From the NCBI RefSeq assembly GCF_004353505.1, contig NZ_SMNQ01000003.1, forward strand, positions 124,001 through 188,000: DNA of 64,000 nt. The letters run 5' to 3'. The translations under genes and the position numbers were made by a program. The notes beneath the pieces are model-generated. The model saw only the letters and a program-made list of their open reading frames with translations. It did not search any database and was not told the DNA's origin. Below, piece after piece: positions 17,907-25,570 of the stretch. The DNA is from Streptomyces sp. WAC05374. Lineage in GTDB: Bacteria; Actinomycetota; Actinomycetes; Streptomycetales; Streptomycetaceae. How positions within the stretch are numbered: position 1 is the first letter of the stretch; each line of letters begins with the position of its first letter.

Positions 17907-17930
17907 ATATCGGGTATCACTGAATATCGG
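17907..17930. promoter_or_regulatory. 17-bp-spaced direct repeats upstream of the ABC exporter
   Basis: ATATCGG occurs at 17907-17913 and 17924-17930, with a third TATC between. The repeats lie within 37 bp of the GTG start and overlap where a -10/leader should be. AT-rich direct repeats in a GC-rich background suggest a regulator site. Confidence 0.4.
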
Positions 17931-17982
17931 TGTGCCGCAGTCCCGGACGCCGGAGCACCGGAACCCGGTCACAGCCGGGGTA

Positions 17983-18042
17983 CCGGAACGCCGGAACGCC
18001 GGAACGCCGACCGGGACGCCGGAACGCCGGAACGCCGGAACG
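17983..18042. repeat. tandem 8-bp repeat array (CCGGAACG)
   Basis: Two blocks of three perfect CCGGAACG units (17983-18006 and 18019-18042) are separated by a 12-bp degenerate unit. More degenerate copies extend back to about 17945. The array occupies the 481-bp gap between the ABC ATPase and the MFS gene, which otherwise shows no gene. Confidence 0.8.
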
Positions 18043-18375
18043 CCGCTGGACGATCGCTGGGCGGTCGCCGGACGGGCGGTCCACGTGCCGTGGGCATCGA
18101 GCCCCCGCTCACGCACACCAGTCTTCCGCCGCCCCGTACCCGAGCGCACTGGTGCCCAGCGCAGTCTTCGCCCTGGGGTTTTCCCCACCCCCACCGCCGT
18201 CGCGGCGGCTCGGCGCCCTTAAGAACAAGCTAAGGAACGACCCCGTACCCGCACGTCCTCCGGCGGGACGAACACCCCCTGGGCAGATGTAGGGAGGTGC
18301 CCCTAGGGGTTCTCCACCCGTGGAGGGAGTGAGAGGCTGTCGCGACGAAATACGTGCATAGGGAAGGGACTTTCG

Positions 18376-20058
18376 GTGTCCGAAGCCGACGCGACAGCGC
18401 CCGGCCGCACGGCCGACACGGCGCCCCCGACGCCCGCCGGTCCTGCGGCCGCCCCCGCCGACCGCACGGCGACGCCGGGCGGCCCCCCGGCCACCCCCGA
18501 GGACCCCACGGCCACCCCCGCCGAGGCGCCCGTGCCCGGTGCCGCCGCCGCGGGCCGCCGCCGTGGGCCGGTGGTCGCGGCGCTCATGCTGGGCATGGCC
18601 CTGGCCGCGCTCGACGGGACGATCGTCTCCACCGCCGTACCGCAGATCGTCGGCGACCTGGGCGGGCTGTCCGTGTTCTCCTGGCTCTTCTCCGGCTACC
18701 TGCTCGCCGTGACCGTCACCCTCCCCGTCTACGGGAAGCTGTCCGACACCTTCGGCCGCAAGCCCGTCCTCATCACCGGCATCGTGCTGTTCCTGATCGG
18801 CTCACTGCTGTGCGCCGCCGCATGGAGCATGGCGTCCCTCATCGCCTTCCGCATCGTCCAGGGGCTGGGCGGCGGCGCCCTGCAAGGCACCGTGCAGACC
18901 ATCGCCGCCGACCTGTACCCGCTCAAGGAACGCCCCAGGATCCAGGCCCGGCTGTCCACGGTGTGGGCGACCTCCTCGGTGGCCGGCCCGGCGCTCGGCG
19001 GACTGCTCGCCGGTTACGCGGACTGGCGCCTGATCTTCCTGGTCAACCTGCCCGTCGGCGCCCTCACGCTCTGGCTGGTCGCCCGCCACCTGACCGAACC
19101 CGCCCGCGCCGAGGACCGGACCGGCGACGGAAGCGGCGTCCGCACCGACGAACGGAACGATGCCCGGACCGGCGACGGAAGCGGCGTCCGCAGGAAGGTC
19201 CGCGTCGACTGGCCGGGAGCTCTGGCGATCTTCACCACCGGTACGTTGCTGCTCACGGCCCTCGTCCAGGGCGGCGTGGCCTGGCCCTGGCTCTCCCCGC
19301 CGTCCCTGGCGCTGTTCGCGGGCGCGGCGGTCCTGATGGCCGTCACCGTCCTGATCGAACGCCGCGCCGCCGAACCGATCATCCCCGGCTGGGTCTGGCG
19401 CCGCCGCACCATAGCGGCGGTCAACCTCTCCCTCGGCGCGCTGGGCCTGCTGATGGTCGCCCCGACCGCCTTCCTCCCCACGTACGCCCAGTCCGTGCTG
19501 GGCCTCGGCCCCATCGCCGCGGGGTTCGTCCTGTCGGCGATGACCCTGTCCTGGCCGATCAGCGCGGCGTTCTCCAACCGCGTCTACGCCCGCATCGGCT
19601 TCCGGCTCACGGCCGTCCTCGGCGTGAGCCTCGCCGTGCTCGTCCTGCTGGCCTTCCCGCTCCTGCCCTACCCGGGCGAGCCATGGCAACCGGCCCTGCT
19701 CATGCTGCTGCTGGGCGCCGCCCTCGGCCTCGTGCAGCTCCCGCTCATCGTCGGCGTCCAGTCCACCGTCCCGTGGTCCGAGCGCGGCACCACCACCGCG
19801 TCCGTCCTCTTCTGCCGCCAGGTCGGACAGAGCCTGGGCGCGGCGCTCTTCGGGGCGATCGCCAACGCCGTCCTCTCCACCCGGCTCACCGAGGGCGGCC
19901 TGGACGACCCCGGCGCGCTCACGCCCACGGCGGTGGACGCGGCGGTGGAGTACGTGTACGTCGGCGCCGCGGCGGCCGGCGCCCTGGCGCTGGTGGTCCT
20001 CCTGACCCTCGCCCCGCGCCGCTTCCCGGTCCTCACCGAGGACGACCGGCCCGCCTGA
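18376..20058 (+). CDS. MFS transporter, DHA2 (EmrB/QacA, 14-helix) drug:H+ antiporter
   Basis: 560 residues from a GTG with GGAAGGGA upstream. After a Pro/Ala/Thr-rich cytoplasmic tail (about 60 residues) comes helix 1 with motif D1 (LAALDGTIVSTAVPQI), motif A (GKLSDTFGRKPVL), motif B (RIVQGLGGGALQG) and motif C (VWATSSVAGPALGG). Fourteen helices in all. The substrate is probably a hydrophobic toxic compound by family. The cytoplasmic loop near residues 245-275 carries a duplicated RTGDGSGVR encoded by an exact 28-bp direct repeat. It is not near any biosynthetic genes. Confidence 0.92.
   Translation: MSEADATAPGRTADTAPPTPAGPAAAPADRTATPGGPPATPEDPTATPAEAPVPGAAAAGRRRGPVVAALMLGMALAALDGTIVSTAVPQIVGDLGGLSVFSWLFSGYLLAVTVTLPVYGKLSDTFGRKPVLITGIVLFLIGSLLCAAAWSMASLIAFRIVQGLGGGALQGTVQTIAADLYPLKERPRIQARLSTVWATSSVAGPALGGLLAGYADWRLIFLVNLPVGALTLWLVARHLTEPARAEDRTGDGSGVRTDERNDARTGDGSGVRRKVRVDWPGALAIFTTGTLLLTALVQGGVAWPWLSPPSLALFAGAAVLMAVTVLIERRAAEPIIPGWVWRRRTIAAVNLSLGALGLLMVAPTAFLPTYAQSVLGLGPIAAGFVLSAMTLSWPISAAFSNRVYARIGFRLTAVLGVSLAVLVLLAFPLLPYPGEPWQPALLMLLLGAALGLVQLPLIVGVQSTVPWSERGTTTASVLFCRQVGQSLGAALFGAIANAVLSTRLTEGGLDDPGALTPTAVDAAVEYVYVGAAAAGALALVVLLTLAPRRFPVLTEDDRPA
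19117..19192 (+). repeat. 28-bp exact direct repeat inside the MFS gene
   Basis: Positions 19117-19144 recur at 19165-19192 (offset 48 bp, 16 codons, frame kept). The repeat duplicates a hydrophilic loop segment of the transporter; a recent in-frame duplication is likely. Confidence 0.85.
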
Positions 20059-20101
20059 ACCGGGTCCACCCGCCGCCCCGCTCCATAAACCCCCGGACCC
20101 G

Positions 20102-20209
20102 CCCCGCGTCCGGAACCGCCCCTCACCCCGCGTCCGGAACCGCCCGTCGCCCCACGTCCTCACCCCGCCTCCGGAACCGTCCGTCACCCCGCGTCCGTAC
20201 GCCCCGTCA
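20102..20209. repeat. degenerate 24-bp tandem repeats at converging gene ends
   Basis: Units of the form CCCCGCGTCCGGAACCGC plus about 6 bases start at 20102, 20126, (short) 20150, 20163 and 20187. The last unit encodes the C-terminus (TGRTDAG) of the minus-strand coiled-coil gene, so the array may have grown from that gene's end. Confidence 0.7.
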
Positions 20210-21050
20210 GCGCCGCCAGGCTGCTGCGTACATGCGCCATGTGCGCCCGCACCTCGTCGCGTGCCGTCTCGTGCTCCCGCAGCACGCGGGCCGTCTCCCG
20301 CTCCACCCGCTCGGCCCGCAGTCGTGCCTCCGCCAGCAGGGCACCCGCCCGGGCGTCGGCCTCCTCCTGGCCGTGCCACGCCTGTTCGGCGGCCTCGGCC
20401 AGGGCGCGCTCCGCCTCCGCGAGACGCGCCTCGGCCGCCCCGGTCAGCTCCTCGTGCCGCGCCGCCAGTTCGGCCTCCCGCGCCGCCACCTCACGCTCCA
20501 GCGCCTCCCGCCGCTCGGTGTGCCGGGCCTCCTGCGCGGCCACCAGCCGCTCCGCGCGCCCGCGCGCCTCCCGCAGGGCGGCCAGCCCCTCGCCCCGCCG
20601 CTCCTCCGCCTCGGCGAGCGCCTCCGCCCGGGTGTGCCCGGCCGTGCGCCGCGCCTCCGCGACGGTCTCCTCCGCCCGCGCCCCGGCCCGGCCCCGTACC
20701 GCGTCCGCCGCCTCCCGCGCCGCGTCCCGCACCGACCGGGCATCCGCCTCCGCCTCGTCGGCCAGGCGCCGCGCCTCGTCGAGCGCGTCCGCCCGCAGCG
20801 CGTCGGCCTCCTCCTCCGCGAGGGCGAGGATCTCCTGCGCGCGGCGGCTCAGCGTCTCGTACCGCTGCGGCGGCAGCTCCGCCACGAACTCCCGCAGCCG
20901 CGCCGCCTCGGCCGCCAGTTCCCCGACCCGTACGGCGAGCTCGTCCGCCCGCCGCCCGGCGGCCTCCCGCTCCGCCTCCAGGCCGGCGACGGCCCGGTCC
21001 ACCTGCTCGGTCCGGTAGCCGCGTCCCCACACGACAGCAAACCCGCTCAT
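20184..21050 (-). CDS. coiled-coil protein, 'cellulose-binding'/FilP-Scy-like annotation class
   Basis: 288 residues, nearly all Ala, Glu, Arg and Leu. After a short conserved head (FAVVWGRGYRTEQVDRAVAGLEAER, DivIVA-like) the whole chain is a predicted parallel coiled coil, with a break near LPPQRYETLSRRAQEIL. Streptomyces proteins of this make-up are often labelled cellulose-binding but act as cytoskeletal or scaffold proteins, such as FilP/Scy at hyphal tips. I infer an intracellular scaffold. The AAAGGGG SD lies inside a strong hairpin (21055-21109). It sits downstream of the SUKH/deaminase genes in the same direction. Confidence 0.75.
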   Translation of the reverse strand: MSGFAVVWGRGYRTEQVDRAVAGLEAEREAAGRRADELAVRVGELAAEAARLREFVAELPPQRYETLSRRAQEILALAEEEADALRADALDEARRLADEAEADARSVRDAAREAADAVRGRAGARAEETVAEARRTAGHTRAEALAEAEERRGEGLAALREARGRAERLVAAQEARHTERREALEREVAAREAELAARHEELTGAAEARLAEAERALAEAAEQAWHGQEEADARAGALLAEARLRAERVERETARVLREHETARDEVRAHMAHVRSSLAALTGRTDAG

Positions 21051-21054
21051 GACT

Positions 21055-21109
21055 GACGCCCCTTTCCCCGTCCAGGATGCAACAACCCGAACGGACGGAA
21101 AGGGGCGCC
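21055..21109 (-). promoter_or_regulatory. hairpin that buries the ribosome-binding site of the coiled-coil gene
   Basis: In minus-strand RNA, GGCGCCCCTTTCCGTCC (21109-21093) pairs with the segment 21073-21055 that contains GGACGG, GG, AAAGGGGCG. This gives about 15 pairs with a 2-nt bulge and a 19-nt loop. The second arm holds the SD of the gene starting at 21050. It could terminate the upstream operon or hold translation off. Confidence 0.6.
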
Positions 21110-21135
21110 TTTACGCCATGTACGGCTACGACAGG

Positions 21136-21149
21136 CCGGTCATGACCGG
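21136..21149. other. 14-bp perfect palindrome after the SUKH-4 gene stop
   Basis: CCGGTCATGACCGG lies directly beyond the stop codon at 21151-21153. It has no loop, so it suits DNA binding by a dimer rather than an RNA hairpin. Confidence 0.4.
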
Positions 21150-21150
21150 T

Positions 21151-23826
21151 CTACAGCAGTCCGTCCCACATCTGCTCCAGCAGCACCGACCACCAGCTCT
21201 CCGGCGACGACAGCGCCGCCGGGTCCAGCATCGCCAACTGTGCCTGGAAGTCGACCGTCCAGCGGCCCGCCTGCTCCGGCGTCAGCCCGAACCGCAGCCG
21301 CCACATCCGTCCCAGCAGTGCCAGGCAGCGGGTGAACTCCGGCAGCCCGCTGTTGACGAACTGCGGCGCCGCCGGCCGCCCGTCCGGACCGGCCTCCACG
21401 GGTACGGCGACGATGTGCGCCGTCCCGTACTGCACGCACAGGGCCCGCCCGAAGTCGGAGCCGATCACCAGGTACGAACCCGCGTCGGACGCGGGCTGCA
21501 CCTGCCGCTGCGCGGCCAGTTCGGCGAGCGTCGGCACCACCGGCTGGGCCGGCTGCGCCCAGAAGAACGGCCCGAAGTCCGCCGGCAGGCCCGCCCACAC
21601 CAGCGTGCGCGCCACCAGCTCCGGCACACCCTGGCGCGACACGGCCCGCTGGTCGAACCGGCAGATGCCCTGCGGCCCGAACGCCCCCGCCAGCTCCTGC
21701 GCGATGCCCTCCGGCGGAACCGGCGGCGCGGGCTGCACCGGCGGCAGCGGCACCCGCAACGGCGCCGGACGTGCCGGACCGTCGGCGACCTGGTGCAGCT
21801 CGCCCTGGTGGGCGATCAGTTGCCGCATGCCCTGCTGGCGGCTCGCGTGGTCCCGCCCGTACGGGGCGATCGACGTGATCCGCGCCTGCGGCCACGTCTC
21901 CCGGATCATCCGGGCGCAGTAACCGCCGGGCAGCTCGCAGGACTCCAGCTCGGTGTGCAGCTCCAGCACCTGCTGCGGCGGCACGTTCATGGCGCGCAGC
22001 TCGTGCAGGATCTGCCACTCGGGGTGCGGCGTACCGGGCGCCGAGCGGCGGATGAGCTGCGCCTCGGAGCCGTCGGGCGCGCGGTAGCGCAGCACGGCCT
22101 GGTAGCCGGGGCCGACGGTCGGCATACCGGTGGGCGGCGCCTGCGGGTACCCGTACGCGGGCGGCGCCGGTGCGGGAGCCGGAGGCGGCACCGGACCGCC
22201 CGGGCCCGGCTGGGCCAGCATCGTCGCCGCATGGTGCACCCCGCCGCCGGGGACGCCGGGGGGCGCCGGAGGCGGCGGCGTACCGGGCGCACCAGGAGCA
22301 CCGGGCGCACCGGGCGCACCAGGGGCCCCGGGAGGTCCGGGCGGGGGCGGCGCGCCGGGCCCGCCCTGGCCGGGATGGGCCAGCATCGTCGCGGCATGGT
22401 GCACCCCACCGCCCGGAGGCGGCGTGGCACCCGGGGGCGCGGGCGGCGCGGGCGGCGGCGGAGCACCGGGCCCGCCCGGCCCGCCCGGACCGGGGTGCGC
22501 CAGCATCGTCGCCGCGTGGTGCACCCCACCGCCCGGAGGCGGCGTGGCACCTGGAGGGGGTGTGGCACCCGGGGGCGGGGTGGCGCCCGGGGGCGGCGGA
22601 GGAGCGGGCACACCGGGCGGCGGTGTGCCGTCGGGCGGCAACTGCGACACGAGCTGCGTCGGTACGTACCCGCCGGCCGGCGCCCCGGGCGCGCCCGGGC
22701 CCGACGCGGGCGGCCGCGCACCAGGGGTGCCGGGCGCGCCGGGCGGCGGCGGAGTCGTCGGACCGGTGCCCCGCGAGGGGCGGGCGCCGCGCGGCGGCAG
22801 GGCGGCCTTGCTGGTCGCGGCGTCCGCGATGTCGCCCGCCGCGAGCTGCGGGTCCAGCGCGGGCGCGATGGCGGTGCGCGGGAGCTGACTGCCGCCCGGC
22901 AGCAGCGCGGTCGGGGCGTCGGCCCCCACCGCGGGCGGCGGCGTGTCGTCGTCGTCCGACCCCGACAGCGGCGGCGCGAAGACGGTCGCGGGCAGCGGTA
23001 CGGAGGCGTCGTCACCGTCGCCTCCGGGCGCGTTGACGTCGCTCCAGGGCGCCGAGGCGGGCACGCCGTCGGGCGTGGTGGGCTCGTGGTCCCCGGGGGC
23101 GGCCGGCCAGGCGGTGCCCTCGACGTGAGACCCGTGCCCGGTCGTCCCCGAGCCGCCGGGCCCGGCCGGCACGGCGTCCACCGGCACGGCATCCATCGGC
23201 ACGGCATCCGCAGGGGCGGCGTCGGCGGGCACGGACAGCAGGGAATCCCCACGATCCCTGCCCGCCACACCGACGCCGGCAGTACCGGAGCCACCGGAAG
23301 TACCCGAGGCGCCACCAAGAGCACCATCGGCACCACCACCACCGAAGGAACCGGCACCGCCGGCACCCACACCACCAGAGGTGCCCGCACCCGGGGCAGC
23401 CGCGGAAGCGCCCCCACCGGACGTCTCCGCACCCCCCGAACGCCGGTCCGGAATGCCCAACTTGTCCGCAGCGTCCTGGAGCCACTCCGGCGGGCTCAAC
23501 AGGAACGACGTCTGGTTCAGATCGATCCGCTCCGGCGGCTCCGCGGCCGGAACCGGCGCCGCCGCCGGCGCCCCGTACTCCTCCTCGTACCGGCGGATCA
23601 CCTCACCCACCGGCAACCCCGGCCACAAGGTCGCCTCACCACTGTCCCGGGCGATCACCAGCCGCTGACGCCCGCCGTCCGACGTCGGCCCGTTCTCCCG
23701 GTCCTCCGCCCACACCACGAACCCCAGCTCGAACTCCCGCACCCGCACCTCACGATGCTGGTACGCGGGCACGTCACCGTTGACCCACTCTTCCGCCCGC
23801 TCCTGCGCCTGCGCGAACGTCACCAT
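21151..23826 (-). CDS. multidomain Imm35-like + Pro-rich + deaminase-like + SUKH-4 protein
   Basis: 891 residues. Residues 1-86 resemble the YrhB/Imm35 immunity fold (GFVVWAEDRENGPTSDGG, RQRLVIARDSGEATLWPG). Residues about 90-580 are low-complexity Pro/Gly/Ala with collagen-like PGA triplets and three copies of GGGVHHAATMLA near 430, 470 and 530. Around 600-680 a deaminase-like segment has HTE (624-626) and Cys630/Cys637 (CELPGGYC), the zinc-ligand spacing of toxin deaminases. The last 200 residues resemble SUKH-4 (PQFVNSGLPEFTRCLALLG to WWSVLLEQMWDGLL). It starts 7 bp after the WHH-SUKH stop. No signal or export domain. Domain calls are by eye; function unknown. Confidence 0.75.
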   Translation of the reverse strand: MVTFAQAQERAEEWVNGDVPAYQHREVRVREFELGFVVWAEDRENGPTSDGGRQRLVIARDSGEATLWPGLPVGEVIRRYEEEYGAPAAAPVPAAEPPERIDLNQTSFLLSPPEWLQDAADKLGIPDRRSGGAETSGGGASAAAPGAGTSGGVGAGGAGSFGGGGADGALGGASGTSGGSGTAGVGVAGRDRGDSLLSVPADAAPADAVPMDAVPVDAVPAGPGGSGTTGHGSHVEGTAWPAAPGDHEPTTPDGVPASAPWSDVNAPGGDGDDASVPLPATVFAPPLSGSDDDDTPPPAVGADAPTALLPGGSQLPRTAIAPALDPQLAAGDIADAATSKAALPPRGARPSRGTGPTTPPPPGAPGTPGARPPASGPGAPGAPAGGYVPTQLVSQLPPDGTPPPGVPAPPPPPGATPPPGATPPPGATPPPGGGVHHAATMLAHPGPGGPGGPGAPPPPAPPAPPGATPPPGGGVHHAATMLAHPGQGGPGAPPPPGPPGAPGAPGAPGAPGAPGTPPPPAPPGVPGGGVHHAATMLAQPGPGGPVPPPAPAPAPPAYGYPQAPPTGMPTVGPGYQAVLRYRAPDGSEAQLIRRSAPGTPHPEWQILHELRAMNVPPQQVLELHTELESCELPGGYCARMIRETWPQARITSIAPYGRDHASRQQGMRQLIAHQGELHQVADGPARPAPLRVPLPPVQPAPPVPPEGIAQELAGAFGPQGICRFDQRAVSRQGVPELVARTLVWAGLPADFGPFFWAQPAQPVVPTLAELAAQRQVQPASDAGSYLVIGSDFGRALCVQYGTAHIVAVPVEAGPDGRPAAPQFVNSGLPEFTRCLALLGRMWRLRFGLTPEQAGRWTVDFQAQLAMLDPAALSSPESWWSVLLEQMWDGLL
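22205..22545 (-). repeat. three in-gene repeats encoding VHHAATMLA in a Pro/Gly-rich linker
   Basis: The GGGVHHAATMLAxPG block recurs near 22530, 22410 and 22240 (minus strand), each preceded by PPPG- or PPG-rich spacers of different length. The conserved His-His and the identical core amid variable linkers point to a selected motif rather than simple slippage. Confidence 0.8.
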
Positions 23827-23833
23827 CGAAAGC

Positions 23834-24817
23834 TCACACCCCCACCGGAACGGCCCGCGCGAAGCCGCCGTCCACCATCAGGTTCGCCACCGTCTCCAGC
23901 TCCGGCGGATTGCCAGCCAACCGCTGGAGGAACTCGTCGAAATCCGCCCCGCACGGCAACAGCAGCCGGTCCACCCGGTCCTGCACCGTCAGGCCGTCCT
24001 GGTCACGAGCGTCGTCGTACGCACAGAACCACACCGAGCCGACGTCACCGCCGCCCCGCACCTTCACCGCCAGCAGACCACCCTGCACGAACGCCACACC
24101 CAGGTAGTCCTTCGTCAGATGATCACGCAGACACTTGTTGACGTACACCAGATCATTGACCGCCGCCTCGTCCCGCACCGTGAAGAACGGCTGGTCCACC
24201 AGCAGCCCCAGCTCCGGATCGAGCGCCGCGCCCACCGGCGCACACCCGCCCGCCGCCTTCAAGAACGAGCGGTACGCCCCCGGAAGCCGGTACCCCAGGT
24301 CCTCCTCCACACCCTGCAACTGCGCCTCGGACACCGACAGCGCCCCCTTCGGCAGCCCGAAGTGCGCCGGCCGCGTCTCCTGCAACGGACGCGTACCGCG
24401 CTTGCCATGGTCCACGGCAGCCGTCGCCAGCCCCCCGTGGTGCCGCAGCAGCGCCTTCACCTCCACCGGAACGAGCTCCATCCGGCGCGTACCCGCCACG
24501 TGGTGCCAGGTCCAGCCGTGCGGCGTCGCCACCGCCGGAACCGTGTCCCACAACTCGTGCCCCGACGCGGCCAGCGCGGCGTTCGCGGACACGTAGTCCG
24601 TCAGCCGCAGCTCGTCCACACCGAACCCCTCCGGCGGCTCGGCGATCTCCGCCGCCGCCCGCGCGTACGGCGAGAAGTCCGGACGGCCGTCCCCGTCCAT
24701 ACGCACCCCACCGGGATGCCGGGCGGCCCGGACCGGGTCCGGGAAATGCACGACCTGCCCGGCGTAGGCCGCGTTCGGTGGCGCGGCACTCTGCTGCCCG
24801 AGCCGACCTGTCGTCAT
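23834..24817 (-). CDS. WHH-type HNH nuclease domain fused to SUKH-1 (SMI1/KNR4)
   Basis: 327 residues from ATG 24817, chosen for AGGGGG about 8 nt upstream; the frame opens 12 codons earlier without an RBS. Residues about 45-135 read DGRPDFSPYARAAAEI, then GWTWHHVAGTRRMELV and LLRHHGGLATA. This is the pattern of WHH nucleases (HNH/EndoVII superfamily) found as polymorphic toxin tips: Trp-His-His at 104-106 and a second His pair before GG. Residues about 165-310 are SUKH-1-like (LQGVEEDLGYRLPGAYRSFL). Toxin-type and immunity-type domains therefore sit in one chain, with no export signal. First gene of the minus-strand group. Confidence 0.8.
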   Translation of the reverse strand: MTTGRLGQQSAAPPNAAYAGQVVHFPDPVRAARHPGGVRMDGDGRPDFSPYARAAAEIAEPPEGFGVDELRLTDYVSANAALAASGHELWDTVPAVATPHGWTWHHVAGTRRMELVPVEVKALLRHHGGLATAAVDHGKRGTRPLQETRPAHFGLPKGALSVSEAQLQGVEEDLGYRLPGAYRSFLKAAGGCAPVGAALDPELGLLVDQPFFTVRDEAAVNDLVYVNKCLRDHLTKDYLGVAFVQGGLLAVKVRGGGDVGSVWFCAYDDARDQDGLTVQDRVDRLLLPCGADFDEFLQRLAGNPPELETVANLMVDGGFARAVPVGV

Positions 24818-24896
24818 GGCGGATGCCCCCTGCTGCTGCTGGCTGGTCCGCACAGCCTATGCGGTGGGGCAACAGGGGGAACCCGGCCTCCGCTTC

Positions 24897-24957
24897 GGTG
24901 ACCAACCGTCACACCCAGGTGACCCACCGACGATCACACGACACACCGATCACACGA
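24897..24957. promoter_or_regulatory. operator-like repeats in the divergent promoter of the SUKH/deaminase cluster
   Basis: GGTGAC (24897), GTCAC (24908) and GGTGAC (24918) alternate in orientation with 5-nt spacers. CGATCACACGA follows at 24931 and again at 24947 (16-bp offset). The 227-bp gap serves both the WHH-SUKH gene and the deaminase gene, so one regulator could control both sides. Confidence 0.45.
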
Positions 24958-25044
24958 TTCAGCGCCCCCGCTTCCCCATCAGCTCACCCATTTGGCAGGC
25001 TGTTCCCCGCAACTCGGGGGATTGCAGAGGGGACGACACGCACC

Positions 25045-25560
25045 ATGCACGCAGCGCGACCAGGCACAACGCCCACCACGGGTGACCCACGCCTTAGCTG
25101 GAGCAACAACAGCCCCAACCTCACCCCGATACTGCGCCACCGACGCGACGGCATCCTGCCCACCGTCGGAGCGGCACTCTCCGTACGCGGCGAAACCCTC
25201 ACCTGCACCGCCGGCCGAGGCGACCGGCCCCCCACCCTCCACCCCCTCGTACAGGATTTCCTCGACACCCTCACCAGCGGCCAGCGCGAACGCTTCACCG
25301 GCCGCTGCCCCGAAGCCATCCTGCTCTCCCGCCACCTCACCGCCACCGAAGCCGGCCGCTCCAAACGCGCCCAGCGCAAACCCCTCAGCCAAGGCGAAGC
25401 CCGCCGCTCCCTCAAACACGCCAAAATCACCACACGCCGCATCCGCGAGGACGGCGACCCCCTCCACGGCAGCTACGCCGCCCCCTGCCGCTCCTGCGCC
25501 GCACTCCTCGCCCACTTCGGCGTACGCCCCGTCGACCCCACCACCGCCCAGAACGGCTGA
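25045..25560 (+). CDS. YwqJ-related putative nucleic acid/nucleotide deaminase
   Basis: 171 residues from ATG 25045 (GAGGGG about 12 nt upstream; the longer frame from 24778 is intergenic). The core shows FTGRCPEAILLSRHL, then HAKITTRRIREDGDP and APCRSCAALLAHFGV. In YwqJ deaminases a C-x-E replaces H-x-E and PCxxC supplies the other zinc ligands; both motifs are present (CPE and PCRSC), so the active site looks intact. Such domains normally form toxin tips, but here the domain stands alone with no secretion leader. The SUKH-3 gene follows 10 bp later, the expected immunity position. Confidence 0.82.
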   Translation: MHAARPGTTPTTGDPRLSWSNNSPNLTPILRHRRDGILPTVGAALSVRGETLTCTAGRGDRPPTLHPLVQDFLDTLTSGQRERFTGRCPEAILLSRHLTATEAGRSKRAQRKPLSQGEARRSLKHAKITTRRIREDGDPLHGSYAAPCRSCAALLAHFGVRPVDPTTAQNG

Positions 25561-25570
25561 CCGCACACAC

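Noticed and set aside
18354..21056. 900-codon + frame across the MFS and coiled-coil genes
   Set aside because: Arg/Pro-rich translation in the wrong frame of two well-supported genes; arises from high GC.
22205..22900. Regular repeats resembling a CRISPR array
   Set aside because: They are codon-phased Pro/Gly repeats inside an open gene, with no unique spacers and no cas genes.
21049..24141. 1030-codon + frame opposite the SUKH-4 fusion gene
   Set aside because: Runs through the hairpin and the repeats of the minus-strand gene; composition is that of a reverse-complement shadow.
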